From Mrakia gelida (Eukaryota; Basidiomycota; Tremellomycetes; Cystofilobasidiales; Mrakiaceae): a stretch of DNA of 64,000 nucleotides. This document shows positions 11,312-21,595 of the stretch, piece after piece (within the stretch, counting starts at the first letter, position 1; each line of letters begins with the position of its first letter). Location of the stretch: contig BRON01000016.1 in assembly GCA_024345305.1 (NCBI GenBank), forward strand, positions 248,001 through 312,000, written 5' to 3'. The position numbers and the translations under genes were made by a program. The notes below the pieces were generated by a model that was given only the letters and a program-made list of their open reading frames with translations, searched no databases and was not told where the DNA came from.

Positions 11312-12857
11312 TTACGTGCTTCATGGGAAACCTCGGAAGCGAAGAAGGGCGAGCGAGAATCGTCGACGCGTCTTCCAACTTTCCTCTTCTCCTCGTTCCC
11401 GACTTTCGTTTCCCAGCCACCTTTTCTTCCGGATCGGAGAGCTTGTATGAATCTGTATCGCATCGTGGGGAGCTGCACCTCAAGGCGGGCTGTCCGAAGC
11501 AGAGCTGGATTGCGTCCCTTGTCAAGCTTCCCAGGCTCCCGTTCCCGAGCTTCTTCTCTCGACTTCGCCTGAGATTCGCTTTCGAGCTCCAACTCCCCCA
11601 AAGGAGGCTTGCTCAACCTTGATAGAGCAGGAACAAATTAACAAACGAGGCTCCAACGCTTTCAGAATATAGCAGAGGAGCAGGACGAGCTGGAAGAGGG
11701 AAGGAGGAGGCGAGCTCGTAAATGACTTCGACGCGTCGAGCGTACTCGATCACCAAATAACTTTGCTTCGAGTCTGGCTCTTTTCTTGCACACATATGAA
11801 GGGTGACTCGGTCCCATGAAACGAGTCGAGGGAGCTTTTCAAGCCTCCTGTGGTCTGTGAAAAGCTGAGGATTTCTTATCCGGCTCCCAAAGAACAAAGA
11901 GAAGAGCCCAGCCCTCGAGAAGGGACCGAGACGTGCGGCGGACTCATCCCCATGATTTCGATGGACTCCCGAGCTTCCTTCTTCGCCTCCCAGCCTCCTT
12001 TTTTTTTGCGTTGTTCGGAAGGTTCTCATGGATCTCATCAGAGTTTTCCTCCGCTTTGAGTGAAGAAGACAAGCGAGAACTCGCGTCTCTCGACGACTCG
12101 ACGAGCCCCCTCCTCGTTCGTCCTCGTCTGCGTGCCCACCGGCGTCGCGTTCGAGCTTGAGTGCTTTCCTGTTTTCAAAACGTCTGATTGCGCGGAAGCG
12201 TCGGCCACGGAACTAAATTTGTCGAAGACAGCCGGCCGCAGGCTTGGGTGAGTGGAGCAAGGGAAGGTCAAACTCGCCTCGCTCGCTGGAATCAGGTGAA
12301 TCGAGCCCAAGGCTCTCCTCGATCTCCCAAACTCAGCTTCTGCTTCAGGAATCCTTCCAACCTCCATCCCTCCTCTTCCTCTTCTCGGTTCGTGTACTAT
12401 TATACCCACCAACCTTCCCCTTCTGTGAGTATCATTCCCTACCGAAGCTGTTCGAACGGCGGGACGCGTGGGATCAGAAGTCTTAGGCTGGAATTCGAGC
12501 TCGAACTGACCTTCGACCCCCCCTTCTCTCCCTCATTCATTTCCCTCCCGCTCGTTCCTGATCCTCTCTCATTCTGCACCATGTGTAGCCTGAACTCCAA
12601 CTCGCTCATCACTCGATCTATCTTGGACTGGACTCAAGACTACGAACGAGTCAGGCCTCCCTTCCTTTAATCGAATCGAACGAAGGCCTGCTTTCAACCT
12701 ACCACCCACCACCAACTCTCTTCTCTCGACACCTCCCTCCTTACCTTCGGTCCAACTCACTCTATTCAAGACTTAACTCGCCCTCGACTTTAACTTCCTT
12801 TCCCCTACCAACCTTCAATCTCTTCGCTTTCGACCCAAAACCAACTCGAACTCTCGA

Positions 12858-12875
12858 CCCCCCCCCCCCCCCCCC
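12858..12875 (+). repeat. Poly(C) run, 18 nt
   Basis: Eighteen consecutive C within the CT-rich leader, 66 bases before the kinase start codon. Such runs are length-unstable and hard to sequence; no function can be inferred. Confidence 0.95.
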
Positions 12876-12941
12876 TCCTCCTCGGCTCCCCTCCCCAACC
12901 TTAGCCCCTCCCACCTTCCTCCTCCCCTTCCTCCTCCAAAA

Positions 12942-15074
12942 ATGCCCTCCTCCAATTTCACTGCTTCGTGCTCGGACCTCATCGGAAACAGAATCGATGG
13001 TGGACGACTCGTCCTCGAGTCTATCCTGGGAGTAGGAGCGTACGGAGTCGTCTATCGAGCGAGGGATGTCACGAGGTCGATGCCCACGTACTACGGTGAG
13101 CCTTTTCTGCCTTCTCTGCCCTTCCAAAATTGCTCTCTCTCGATCTCTGACTCGTATCTGACCTTCCTTCTTCTTCTCCAGCCGTTAAATGCCTACCGAA
13201 CGTCGGTCTCGACACTCGTCAACGACACTTCCAACGACGCGAACTCTCCCTCCATCGACTCGCCTCCTCCCACCCCTCCATCGTCTCCCTTCATCGAATC
13301 ATCGAGACTCCCACCATCGTCTATGTCATCCTCGAGTTCCTCCCCGACGGAGACCTCTTCGGAATGATCACCGAGTCGCAGCGGTATATTGGAAACGACG
13401 CTCTCATCAGCAAGGTGAGACCAACCGCCTCTCGCTTCTCTTCTCGAACGTCTTCTCTCTTACTGACCGCTGTCTTCTCGTTATCGCTCGTCGCTGCAGG
13501 TCTTCCTCCAGATCCTCGACGGAGTGGAGCACTGTCACGAGCTGGGGATCTTCCATCGAGACCTCAAGCCGGAGAACATCTTGTGCGCGAGAGGAGGAGA
13601 GAGGTTGATGATCGCAGACTTTGGTCTCGCTACTTCGGAGAAGCAGAGCACGGACTTCGGATGTGGTTCTACCTTTTACATGTCTCCAGGTACGTCTCAA
13701 CCTTCCTCGTAATCTCGCAGAAGTACCAGCAGCAGCTGCGAGTGACGCGTCTTTTCGCTCGACTATTCCCGTTCTGACCTCTTTCTCTCTGTCTTGCCTT
13801 CACTCAGAGACCCAAGGTGGCATCTACGCTCGACCTGCTTCGTACTCGACTGCTCAAAACGACATCTGGTCCCTCGGAGTGATCCTCGTCAACCTGACTT
13901 GCGGACGAAACCCGTTCGTCGATTTCCCGTCGCGTCCGTCTTCGTCGTCGTCGCTCTCGCCGCTGACCTTTCCTCCCACCCTTTACTTTTCCAGATGGCG
14001 TCAAGCTACCACCTCCGACGAGACCTTCCGAGCCTTCCTCGCCGACCCCGACTTCCTTCGATCCATCCTCCCCGTCTCTCTCCAAACCAACCACATCCTT
14101 CGCTCGATTTTCGAACTCGACCCGAGTCGACGGATCGGGATCCAGCACCTCAGGGAGTTGGTCAAGGGAGTGAGGAACTGGAAGATGGATGAGGACGAGT
14201 TGATGAGTGCTACAGATGCGGCGAGGAAGGCTGCAGAGTCGAGTGGTTGTCCTGCGGCGTACAGGGTCAAGGAGAGACTTCGAGCGGTCGAGGAGGAGCG
14301 AAGGTCAGTTTCATTCCTCTTCTCTTTTCTCTTGCTCGCGCTTCATTCTTGGGCTGACTCTTTCCTCTTCTTCGCGCACTCAGACGTCGTCAACTCGCTG
14401 CTCAGGCCCTTCTTCTGTCGCAGGCCTCGCACTCTCCCTCCATCCCTCCTCCCTCGCTCCTCAACTCTCCTCTTCCTCGACCTCAATCCCTCCTCTCCTC
14501 CCCCTCCAACTCCTTCTCGGAACCTACCTCTTCGATGGCCGGAATCCACATCCTCTCTTCATCGCACGGAACTGGGTCGACCTACGCCGACGACGAGAAC
14601 GCGTCGCTGGATCATCACCTCATCTCCCCCTACCCTCTCGCCAACTCCCACTTCTTCTCCTCCGGTTCCAACCAGTTCATCCTCGCCTCCGCTCAACCCT
14701 CACAGACCTCCTCTCACCGAACCTCCTGCCACCCAATCAACCTCAACGAGCCCAAGTCGATCTCGCCCTTCTTCAAGGACACGAAGCACCTCTCCCCGTC
14801 CTCGTCGTGCGGCGACTCCTCCTCCGCTGGTCCCTCGCTCCCTCCTACTCCCGAGTTCCCAGCGACCGACAAAAAGGGATCGGCAGCCTCGTCGCGTCGA
14901 GGTTCGGGGGAGGACGAGCTCCTCACTCTTCCTACTCTCGACGGTCGAGCAGGGAGTCGAGAGCAGGGAGAGGCTCGGTTCGCGTCGGAGAAGATCGAGG
15001 AGCTTCTACGAATGGAGGAGAGCGAGAGGCGACGTGGACACGAGCATCCTCCTTCGTACGCTTCTGCTGCTTGA
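12942..15074 (+). CDS. Serine/threonine protein kinase, Ran1/Sks1/Ksp1 type
   Basis: Six exons close in frame (12942..13095, 13182..13414, 13500..13689, 13808..13913, 13995..14303, 14384..15074), about 560 residues. All kinase landmarks are present: the glycine loop GVGAYGVV, the lysine in AVKCL, the catalytic loop [11 protein letters not shown] in [17 protein letters not shown] and the terminal Arg in DPSRRI. CGRNPWRQA and the FQRREL block point to the fungal Ran1/Sks1/Ksp1 group, which links nutrient state to meiosis, filamentation or TOR signalling. After the catalytic domain (to about residue 340) comes a disordered Ser/Pro-rich tail of some 220 residues. The ATG at 12942 follows a CT-rich leader. 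One donor (13914) is GTTCGT. Confidence 0.9.
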
Positions 15075-17010
15075 GCTTTAGACCTCGTTCGTTCACCTTT
15101 TCCCGTACTTGGCCTTCGTCGTCGCGTCGCTCTCTCTTCTTCGTTCTCTCCTTCGATTTCCCCTCTCTCTCTCTTTCTCTTCTACGCTCGTATCTACTTA
15201 AAATCTGCTTATTCTCGCAACCTCTCCTAAACACTCTATACGGTCTCGACTCGCTGCTTCTTCTCTCTGCCTCCTGTCCTCGTTCATCGCATTCACTCAC
15301 GTTCTCGTCGTCGTAGAGTTTTCCTTCGCAACTTGTTGTACTCTTTCGCTACCCTGTACTTGTTCGCTATCACTTATACAAGCACCTGTTCACACCTTGA
15401 CACTTCGACTCCTCTGCCTCTTCTGGAAAGCTTTCTCGAATCGGAAAGGAAGGCCGTCGACGTCGCCGCGTCTCAGCTCGACCTGTCCTTCTGAGATTTT
15501 CGCTTAGGACGTCTCTGCTAAGGTTGTTGAACTTTCTTACTTCGAGTCTCTAGACGTCGGCTGGTATCTCCTTAATGACGTGCTAAGAGAACAAAGGGAG
15601 GATCGTTGAACGATCGCTTCGAAAATCTGAAACCACCCGTGTCTCTCGCTCGTTTTCGTGAGCAGCACGCTCGATGAATCCCCGACGCGTTTGGCGGATA
15701 CAGTTTGACCACGCCGAGAGCCGAAGCAAGGGAGGGTGAGATCAAGCCCGTAAATGAACCGAGGGAGGAGGGACGACGACGCGACGGGAGGATGAAACTA
15801 CTGAGCCTCTTCGTCTTCTTCGCTTCCCTCCTCGATGTCTACAACCCAACTAGAGTTGAATGATCAAGTCTAGGTCTCTACAGCCGCACAGGAAGCAGAG
15901 CATAAAAGTAAGCTGAGCCTACTCGAGTGAGTGAGTCTTTGAGTCGGATGAAGCAGCAGAGTTGCGTCTGACTCATCCGGAAGCTCAGCCTTCAGACGAC
16001 GCGCCTTGCGAACAGAGCCTATTCTCGATTCGATATGCGTGAGTGGAAAATCTTGACAACATCCGAGCTGGACAGAATTCATAGACACCGACGAAGAGGA
16101 TCAGCCGATGTCGAGACGAAAAGGAGGTGAAGCCGATTTCGACCTACGAGCGCGTTCTTCACTTTCCCTTGCTTCCATTTCGGCAAACTTTCACTTGTTC
16201 CAGGAGACCGAAAAGTTATCAGCTGACCCCAAGTCAAGTCGTCGAATCAAAGCCTCGAGACCTCGAGATCGTGGGTTTCTCGTGGAGCTGTGAGCAGTTG
16301 TGCGAGCGAGTTTCCTTCGAGGGAGACGCGTCGAGGGGGCTACATTGAAGTTTGGTTCGGATCGCGTCTGCAAGAGGTGACGACTCGAGCGTGAATTTTT
16401 GAAGGCTGCGTTCTCGAGATGGGTACCATCGCTGGTATCCTACAGTATTTGGTCCCCCATATCTCGTGAATGTCGCAGGGAAGAGCAGAGAACGGCTCGA
16501 CAACGAGGAATCCATCGACCTCGGATCTCGATTGCGCACTCGTCCGCTTCGACTTTCCTTTCTTCTCGAGCAAGTCTTCCTTGTTCGGTTCCCGAGAAGC
16601 AACATCTGAAGAGCAAGATGTACCTTCCTCTTCGAGAGAACAAAATTGGGCAGCAGCAGGCTCGAAGAGGAAAGATAAGGCGGGACGCAGAATCAGGTCT
16701 CGGACTGTTGAAAGCTCGACGATCGAGACGAGGTATCCTTCCTTCTCCTTTGTTTTCTCCAACCACGACTCCACCTCCACCTTTCAGATCTTCTCAGCTA
16801 TACCATCCACTCGCTTGTCTGCCACCCAGCTCGGAAGCTCGCTCGTAACTCTACAGTCCACTCCGAACGCGACGAGTGAGCCCACCTCCCCCTTCTTTCC
16901 GCTCGTTCGAAACCTCCTCTTGACGTCAGTTGATCTCTTCTCTCGCTGTTTCTCCGGCTTCCTTTCCTTCTTACCTTCCTTCTCTAACGTATAGAAGTAC
17001 ATCCATCACC
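15075..17010. other. Intergenic region, about 1.9 kb
   Basis: The first 350 bases are T/C-rich and resemble the kinase 3' UTR. The last ~500 bases look like a leader for the next gene, with a possible 5'-UTR intron acceptor at about 16994 (TATAG) just before the ATG at 17011. The middle shows only short discordant frames; no gene can be supported. Confidence 0.45.
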
Positions 17011-19131
17011 ATGGCCTTCGGATTCATCTCTCCTCGACCCAAATCTCGAGTCGCCTCGACCTCCGCTCCTCTCAACTCGACCTCGAACATCTCCTCCCCT
17101 GTCCCTCTACCCAACTCACTCACCACCTTCTACCCCTCCCGAGTCCCTCCCCCTCCTTCCTCGGTCATCCTTCCCACGCCTCCCATCACCTCTCGGATCC
17201 CAACCTCGTCGACCTCGCGACTCCCTCAACCCAAGTCGACGACGACTCGCATGCCGTCGACTCCTCCCAAATCGACCCCCATCCCTCCCTTCACTCCTCC
17301 CTCCTCTCGGATCCCACCTCGACCGAGGGCTACCCCCTCTTCGACTCCCACTCCCGCTCCCGCTCCAACTCCCAATCGAGTCCTCCGCAAACCTTCCACC
17401 GGCCCAAACTTCCTCCAGCGACTCACCTCTCCGTCCCTCTCCTCCTCCACCTCTTCCAAACCCTCCCCTCAAACTCAACCAACCTTCCCTCCTCCCTCGA
17501 CCTCCTCCAAGCCCAAAGTCCCAGTTCTCGGACTCGCCATCGAATGGGACAAACCTCCTGCTCCCCCAAATCCGAAACCTCTCTTCCCAACCACCGTAGC
17601 TCCCGCTCTCTCTCCCTCGCTCGACGACGCGTCCTCTGACAGCGGAGCAAGCTCCCTCTACCACTACGGTCGAAGTCGGGATCCTATTGGAGGAAGCTTG
17701 GGTCGTCCGAGTGCGGACAACGGTCGTCGGTCGTCGAAGACGTGGAGTCGCGACTTGGGCGAAGGGACGCTGAAGTTTGGCATGGAGAGGGTGTTGAAGC
17801 TCGACGAGCGGGACGGTGATGGGGACACGTTTGGTGGCTCTAGAGGCGAGAGCGGCGGAGGGAGGGGAGGCATTGTGAGGCTGGATTCGACGGAGAGCGT
17901 TCCTCGGATGGACGAGTTTGGAGTTCTGGACGATCGGACAAGGGCAAATCAGCCATCGTCGCCATCCTCACCGTCCATCAGAGGATTCAAGTCCCCCCCA
18001 TCCGCTCGATCCTCCTCCCTCTCGTCAGTAAACGGAAACGGAGGAGCAGGACCTCAAATCTCAGCCGCCTTCGGAACTCGTCGCTCGATCTCGATCTCCC
18101 CTTTCCACTCCTCCTCCCTGTCGGTCGCGTCCTCCACTTCGTCCTCGGGAGCACCAGTCTACTTCCTGAATGGGATCCCTCGCGCTGGAGGAGCAGGAGG
18201 AGAGTCGCGGCGAGGATCAATCCGAGCGGTGGAGAGTTCGAGGTCGTCGTCGGTTTCGTCGACGTTCGGAGACACGCGAGGGTTCGAGTCTCCCTCACCA
18301 TCACCCTCTCCTCGCGCAGATTTTGGGACGCTCATTCCTCCTCCGAACGTGGAGGACCCCCCAACTCCTCCCATCGGCTTCACTCCTCCCTCAACCCGAG
18401 TGACCTACACTCCTCCCCCCCTCCTCGCCACTCCTCCTCCCATCGACCTCAACAACGAACCACCCTCCTCTCCACCTCTCTCCCCTCTCTCATCCCCATC
18501 TCCACCCCTCCCAACCCCCAACCTTCCAACCCTCCACCGAACAATCTCCCCACCCAAATCACTCGCCTCAACCCGTCGACCCTCCTCTCCTCCTCCTCCT
18601 CCTCGCCGACTCGCGACTCGTTCCACTCGACCAGTCCCTCCACTCCCTACCTCACCTCCCTTCTCCCTCAAATCCCTCCTCTCGGATTCGGAAGGCTGGA
18701 CCGTCTCCATCTCTTCCTCCTCCTCGCCTCATGATCGCGTTCCCGCTCCCGAGGGTTCGCTCAGCTATACCATCACGCTTTCCCCGCCCCCTCCCTCCTC
18801 CTCCCCCAAACAAGTCGCCCACAACCACCAGGAGCATCCAACTCCCCTGCTTACCCCCTCCTCCTCGCCTCAGCCATCACACAGCCAACTCGCTTCGTCG
18901 CCAACGTCGGCGCGTCGAGCCACCCACCCAATCAGTCCAACCTCACCCCCACCATCCTCCTTCACCGAGGCTAATCCGCACACCCACTCCTTCGGCTACG
19001 CCGGAACAAGCTCGGGCAGGAGCTGGAAAGCTCCCAGTCGAGCGACGATGGTGAATTTGGTGCTGCCGTTGGGAGGAGCGGGAGGCGGGAAGGTGACGTT
19101 TTTGAGCTTGCCGCCGAGGGGGTCGGATTAG
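17011..19131 (+). CDS. Large Pro/Ser-rich, probably disordered protein
   Basis: A single uninterrupted frame of 706 residues from an ATG in good context (ACCATGG). The product is dominated by Pro, Ser, Thr and Arg with repeated PPS, SPP and TPP runs across residues 30-220 and 440-690. It shows no globular domain, signal peptide or membrane segment that I can recognise. The lack of introns is unusual among these intron-dense neighbours and fits a low-complexity exon. Slightly less biased stretches near residues 240-330 and the very C-terminus (NLVLPLGGAGGGKVTFL) may be the conserved parts. Similar proteins in fungi are often cytoskeletal or signalling scaffolds; that is only a guess. An in-frame ATG upstream (16930) gives a longer but less likely start. 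Confidence 0.7.
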   Translation: MAFGFISPRPKSRVASTSAPLNSTSNISSPVPLPNSLTTFYPSRVPPPPSSVILPTPPITSRIPTSSTSRLPQPKSTTTRMPSTPPKSTPIPPFTPPSSRIPPRPRATPSSTPTPAPAPTPNRVLRKPSTGPNFLQRLTSPSLSSSTSSKPSPQTQPTFPPPSTSSKPKVPVLGLAIEWDKPPAPPNPKPLFPTTVAPALSPSLDDASSDSGASSLYHYGRSRDPIGGSLGRPSADNGRRSSKTWSRDLGEGTLKFGMERVLKLDERDGDGDTFGGSRGESGGGRGGIVRLDSTESVPRMDEFGVLDDRTRANQPSSPSSPSIRGFKSPPSARSSSLSSVNGNGGAGPQISAAFGTRRSISISPFHSSSLSVASSTSSSGAPVYFLNGIPRAGGAGGESRRGSIRAVESSRSSSVSSTFGDTRGFESPSPSPSPRADFGTLIPPPNVEDPPTPPIGFTPPSTRVTYTPPPLLATPPPIDLNNEPPSSPPLSPLSSPSPPLPTPNLPTLHRTISPPKSLASTRRPSSPPPPPRRLATRSTRPVPPLPTSPPFSLKSLLSDSEGWTVSISSSSSPHDRVPAPEGSLSYTITLSPPPPSSSPKQVAHNHQEHPTPLLTPSSSPQPSHSQLASSPTSARRATHPISPTSPPPSSFTEANPHTHSFGYAGTSSGRSWKAPSRATMVNLVLPLGGAGGGKVTFLSLPPRGSD

Positions 19132-19160
19132 GCGTCAGAGCTGTTCCGGGTTGGGGTGGT

Positions 19161-19208
19161 GGAGGGGAGGGGAGGGGAGGGGAGGGAGAAGGGAGGGAGG
19201 GAGAGGGA
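19161..19208 (+). repeat. G-rich (GGGGA)n tract downstream of the disordered-protein gene
   Basis: Consecutive GAGGGG units and related GGGA runs just after the stop codon at 19131. At least four G-runs of 3-4 lie within 40 bases, which satisfies the simple rule for an intramolecular G-quadruplex in DNA or 3' UTR RNA. No experimental support. Confidence 0.6.
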
Positions 19209-19774
19209 GAGGAACTTGGTGCGTCGCGTCGCGTTTTGGTTCGTTCGCATCGTCTCGTTTCGTTTGTTTTGTTTTATATCCTCTCTTGTCCTCGTTATTC
19301 TCTTCCTCGATCTTACTGTCTCTACAGGTCTGAGTGAAACTCGGAAGAACCGAGAGCGAGCGCAAAAGAAGATGGGGACGGACCAAGAGACGAGACGGCG
19401 AGACGAGACGCGTCGATCTCGACTGCCAAAGGAGAGGATAGGAAGGAGGATGGATCAACAACCGACCGCAAGCCACCCTCCACGATCACCCGAGATGGTC
19501 AGCTCGTCAGAGACGAGGCTGAAACGTTATGGGTGACTCGAGGGGGAGCGAGTCGGTCGGGAGGGTTGGGTTGGGAGGAGGAGGAGGGAGATGATCGAGG
19601 AAAGATAGAAGAAGGGAAGGAGGCAAGAAGAAAGCATGAGAGAGAGGAGATAAAAAGGGATACGAGAGAGAGAAGCGTGAGAAGATTGAAACGAACCACC
19701 GTCGACGACGCGACGACGACGCTCGCAGAGCTTCTTCCATCACTCTGCCCTTCCTATCCTCCAAGTGACGACGA

Positions 19775-20267
19775 CTAGACCGTTCTCGTACCCACCCTTA
19801 TCTGCTCATATAGTTCAATCTCGTCGCCTGAAGGCTGGAAGAAGAGAAGCGGACATGAGGAGATGAGGAGGGCCACAAGAGCGGTCGAGAGGGCGTGGTT
19901 TGAGAGGTGAGAGAGGACGAGAGGAGATGGTGAGAGAGAGGAGTAGGGGATAGGGATGAGGAGAGAAGAGGAGATGGAAGAAATAGAGTAAGAGAAGCAA
20001 GAAGGGATAGAAGGAGAGGTTGAAGCCGGCGGAGGAAGGACGAGATGAGACGGAGGATGGGACAGCGGCCGTCTCGACCAACGACATCCCCGCAACTTCT
20101 ACCTTGACCATCCAAAGAGACCAGGAGATTTCCTCGTACTCTTTGAAGAAGAGAGGAGGAGTCTCGGGCGATGGATGGCGAGGAGGAGTTGGAAGGGGAT
20201 GAAGGTGGAGCGAGGGCGGAAATGGAGGCGAGCTTCGACCATCCTTCGCTTCTGTGGCCGCGATCCA
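19775..20267 (-). CDS. Possible small membrane protein (tentative)
   Basis: On the minus strand an ATG at about 20267 opens a frame with SEGWSKLASISAL and LLQRVRGNLLVSLDGQ before a possible GTAGAA donor. A frame further down, after a TTCCAG acceptor near 19836, reads PSGDEIELYEQIRVGTRTV to a TAG at 19775; without the intron it is preceded by the hydrophobic run TALVALLISSCPLLFF. These look like exons of a small single-span protein, but I could not join them without ambiguity and recognise no family. It may equally be antisense noise opposite the BolA promoter. Confidence 0.28.
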
Positions 20268-20646
20268 TGAGAGCTGATGTTGGAGACGGAGTGAGTTCCC
20301 CTCTCTCCAGCTGGACCAACGAGAAGAAGAGCCGAGCAGATGGAGCGAGAAGGAGAAGAAGGGGAGGGAAAGCAACCGTCCATCTCGACGAGCTCCTCCC
20401 CGACTCCCTCTCCTCCACTTCATCTCTTCGACCCGTTCCGCCTTCCAACTTCATCACCACCACCCTTCAGGCAACAGCCTCCTGAGAGGTCCCTCTCCCT
20501 GCTAACTCCCAATTCGAAGACCTTCTCCAAAAGAGATGGTCGTCGTTACGCTCCGAACCAATCCTCTCCTCCCCAACTCGATTTCAAGCTCATGATGAGC
20601 TCTTCTCTTCCCTTCCTCTGACTTCCACCCTCCCTCCCCTCCTCGT

Positions 20647-21318
20647 ATGCGCCTCCCCCTCTCCCTCTCCCTCTCCCTCCCAAGATCCCAAACCTCCTTC
20701 CTCAGATCAACTCCCCACGCCTTTTTCCAACGATCCAACATGTCCTCAACCGCGAGTGAACAACTGCCCTCCATGGAGGAGAGTATTCGAACCAAGGTGA
20801 GCTCGACCGTTTCTCCTTCCTTCCTCCTTCGTCTTCATCGCTTCCTCCCCATCAGTTGAGTTCGAGTGAGTTAGCAGATCGCTGACTCTACCTTGCTCGT
20901 TCGTTCGTTGGTTCAGCTGGAAGCCCTCCTTGAACCCACGCTGTTCAACATCCGCAACGACTCGTCCAAGCACTCCCATCATCAGCCCATGCTCGTTCCG
21001 GGTGCTTTCACTGGGGAGACTCGTTAGTTCAACCCAGTCTTCTCCTTCTACACCCCCACCTTCATCTTCATCTTCCCCTGCTCCTTATGAACACGCTCAG
21101 GTCGTTCGAACGAACGCAAGCTGACCTCTCTCTCTCTCCTCCTTCGCTCAGACTTCTACCTGCACATCCGCTCGCCCTTGTTCACCTCTAAAACTCGAGT
21201 CGCTCGTCATCGACTCGTCAACGCTGCGCTGGTGGATGAGTTTGCGAGAGGTCTGCATGCGTTGAGTCTCAAGTTGGAGACGGAGGAGGAGGCGGAGAAG
21301 GCGGAGGGGTCGAAGTGA
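20647..21318 (+). CDS. BolA family protein
   Basis: Three exons close in frame (20647..20796, 20917..21022, 21152..21318). The product has the BolA signature: SIRTKLEALLEPTLFNIRND, SKHSHH, GETHFYLHI and a helix RLVNAALVDEF. BolA proteins act with monothiol glutaredoxins in iron-sulfur cluster delivery and iron regulation. Starting at 20647 adds about 31 residues rich in Arg, Ser and Leu without acids, which look like a mitochondrial presequence (Bol1/BolA1-like); starting at the ATG at 20740 would give a cytosolic form. Both forms may be made. The C-terminus ends in a short Glu/Lys tail. It converges with the importin gene, 277 bp away. Confidence 0.85.
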
Positions 21319-21595
21319 GCTGGAGGGCTGAACGAGAGGGAGTGGGAGGAGATGGGTTGTTGTGTTGTTTTGTTTACGATCTTTATGATGGCTTCTCGTT
21401 TTTGTGTTCTTGGTTTGGGGTCATTGCTTCAAAGCAGGAGAAGAGGCGAACGAGAGAGGAGGACAACCGAGATCGCGTTTTCCCTTCCTCCTCCTGCCTT
21501 TCATTTCTTCGCGCGAATGAGAAGCAAAGCACCATCAAAGCAGCCTAATCTAACTAATCAAGTCTACTCCTCCCAACTCGACCAACAGCGAGGCT

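Larger units (their letters stand above)
9634..12941. other. 3.3-kb stretch without a fully resolved gene
   Basis: Region between MYND paralog 1 and the kinase start. Plus-strand exon-like islands occur at 9949..10028, 10170..10211 and about 11201..11311. The last 250 bases are CT-rich and look like a long kinase leader ending in an 18-C run. Many overlapping open frames exist in several phases with no consistent homology. I cannot exclude long leader exons, a fast-evolving gene or non-coding RNA. Confidence 0.4.

Noticed and set aside
13621..15081. Long 486-codon plus-strand frame overlapping the kinase
   Set aside because: It runs in the wrong phase through four introns and exons of the kinase; the spliced kinase frame has full domain conservation.
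17116..17664. Large antisense frames opposite the disordered-protein gene
   Set aside because: Gly/Arg-rich frames arise automatically opposite Pro/Ser-rich, C-biased coding DNA; no start context or splice signals support them.
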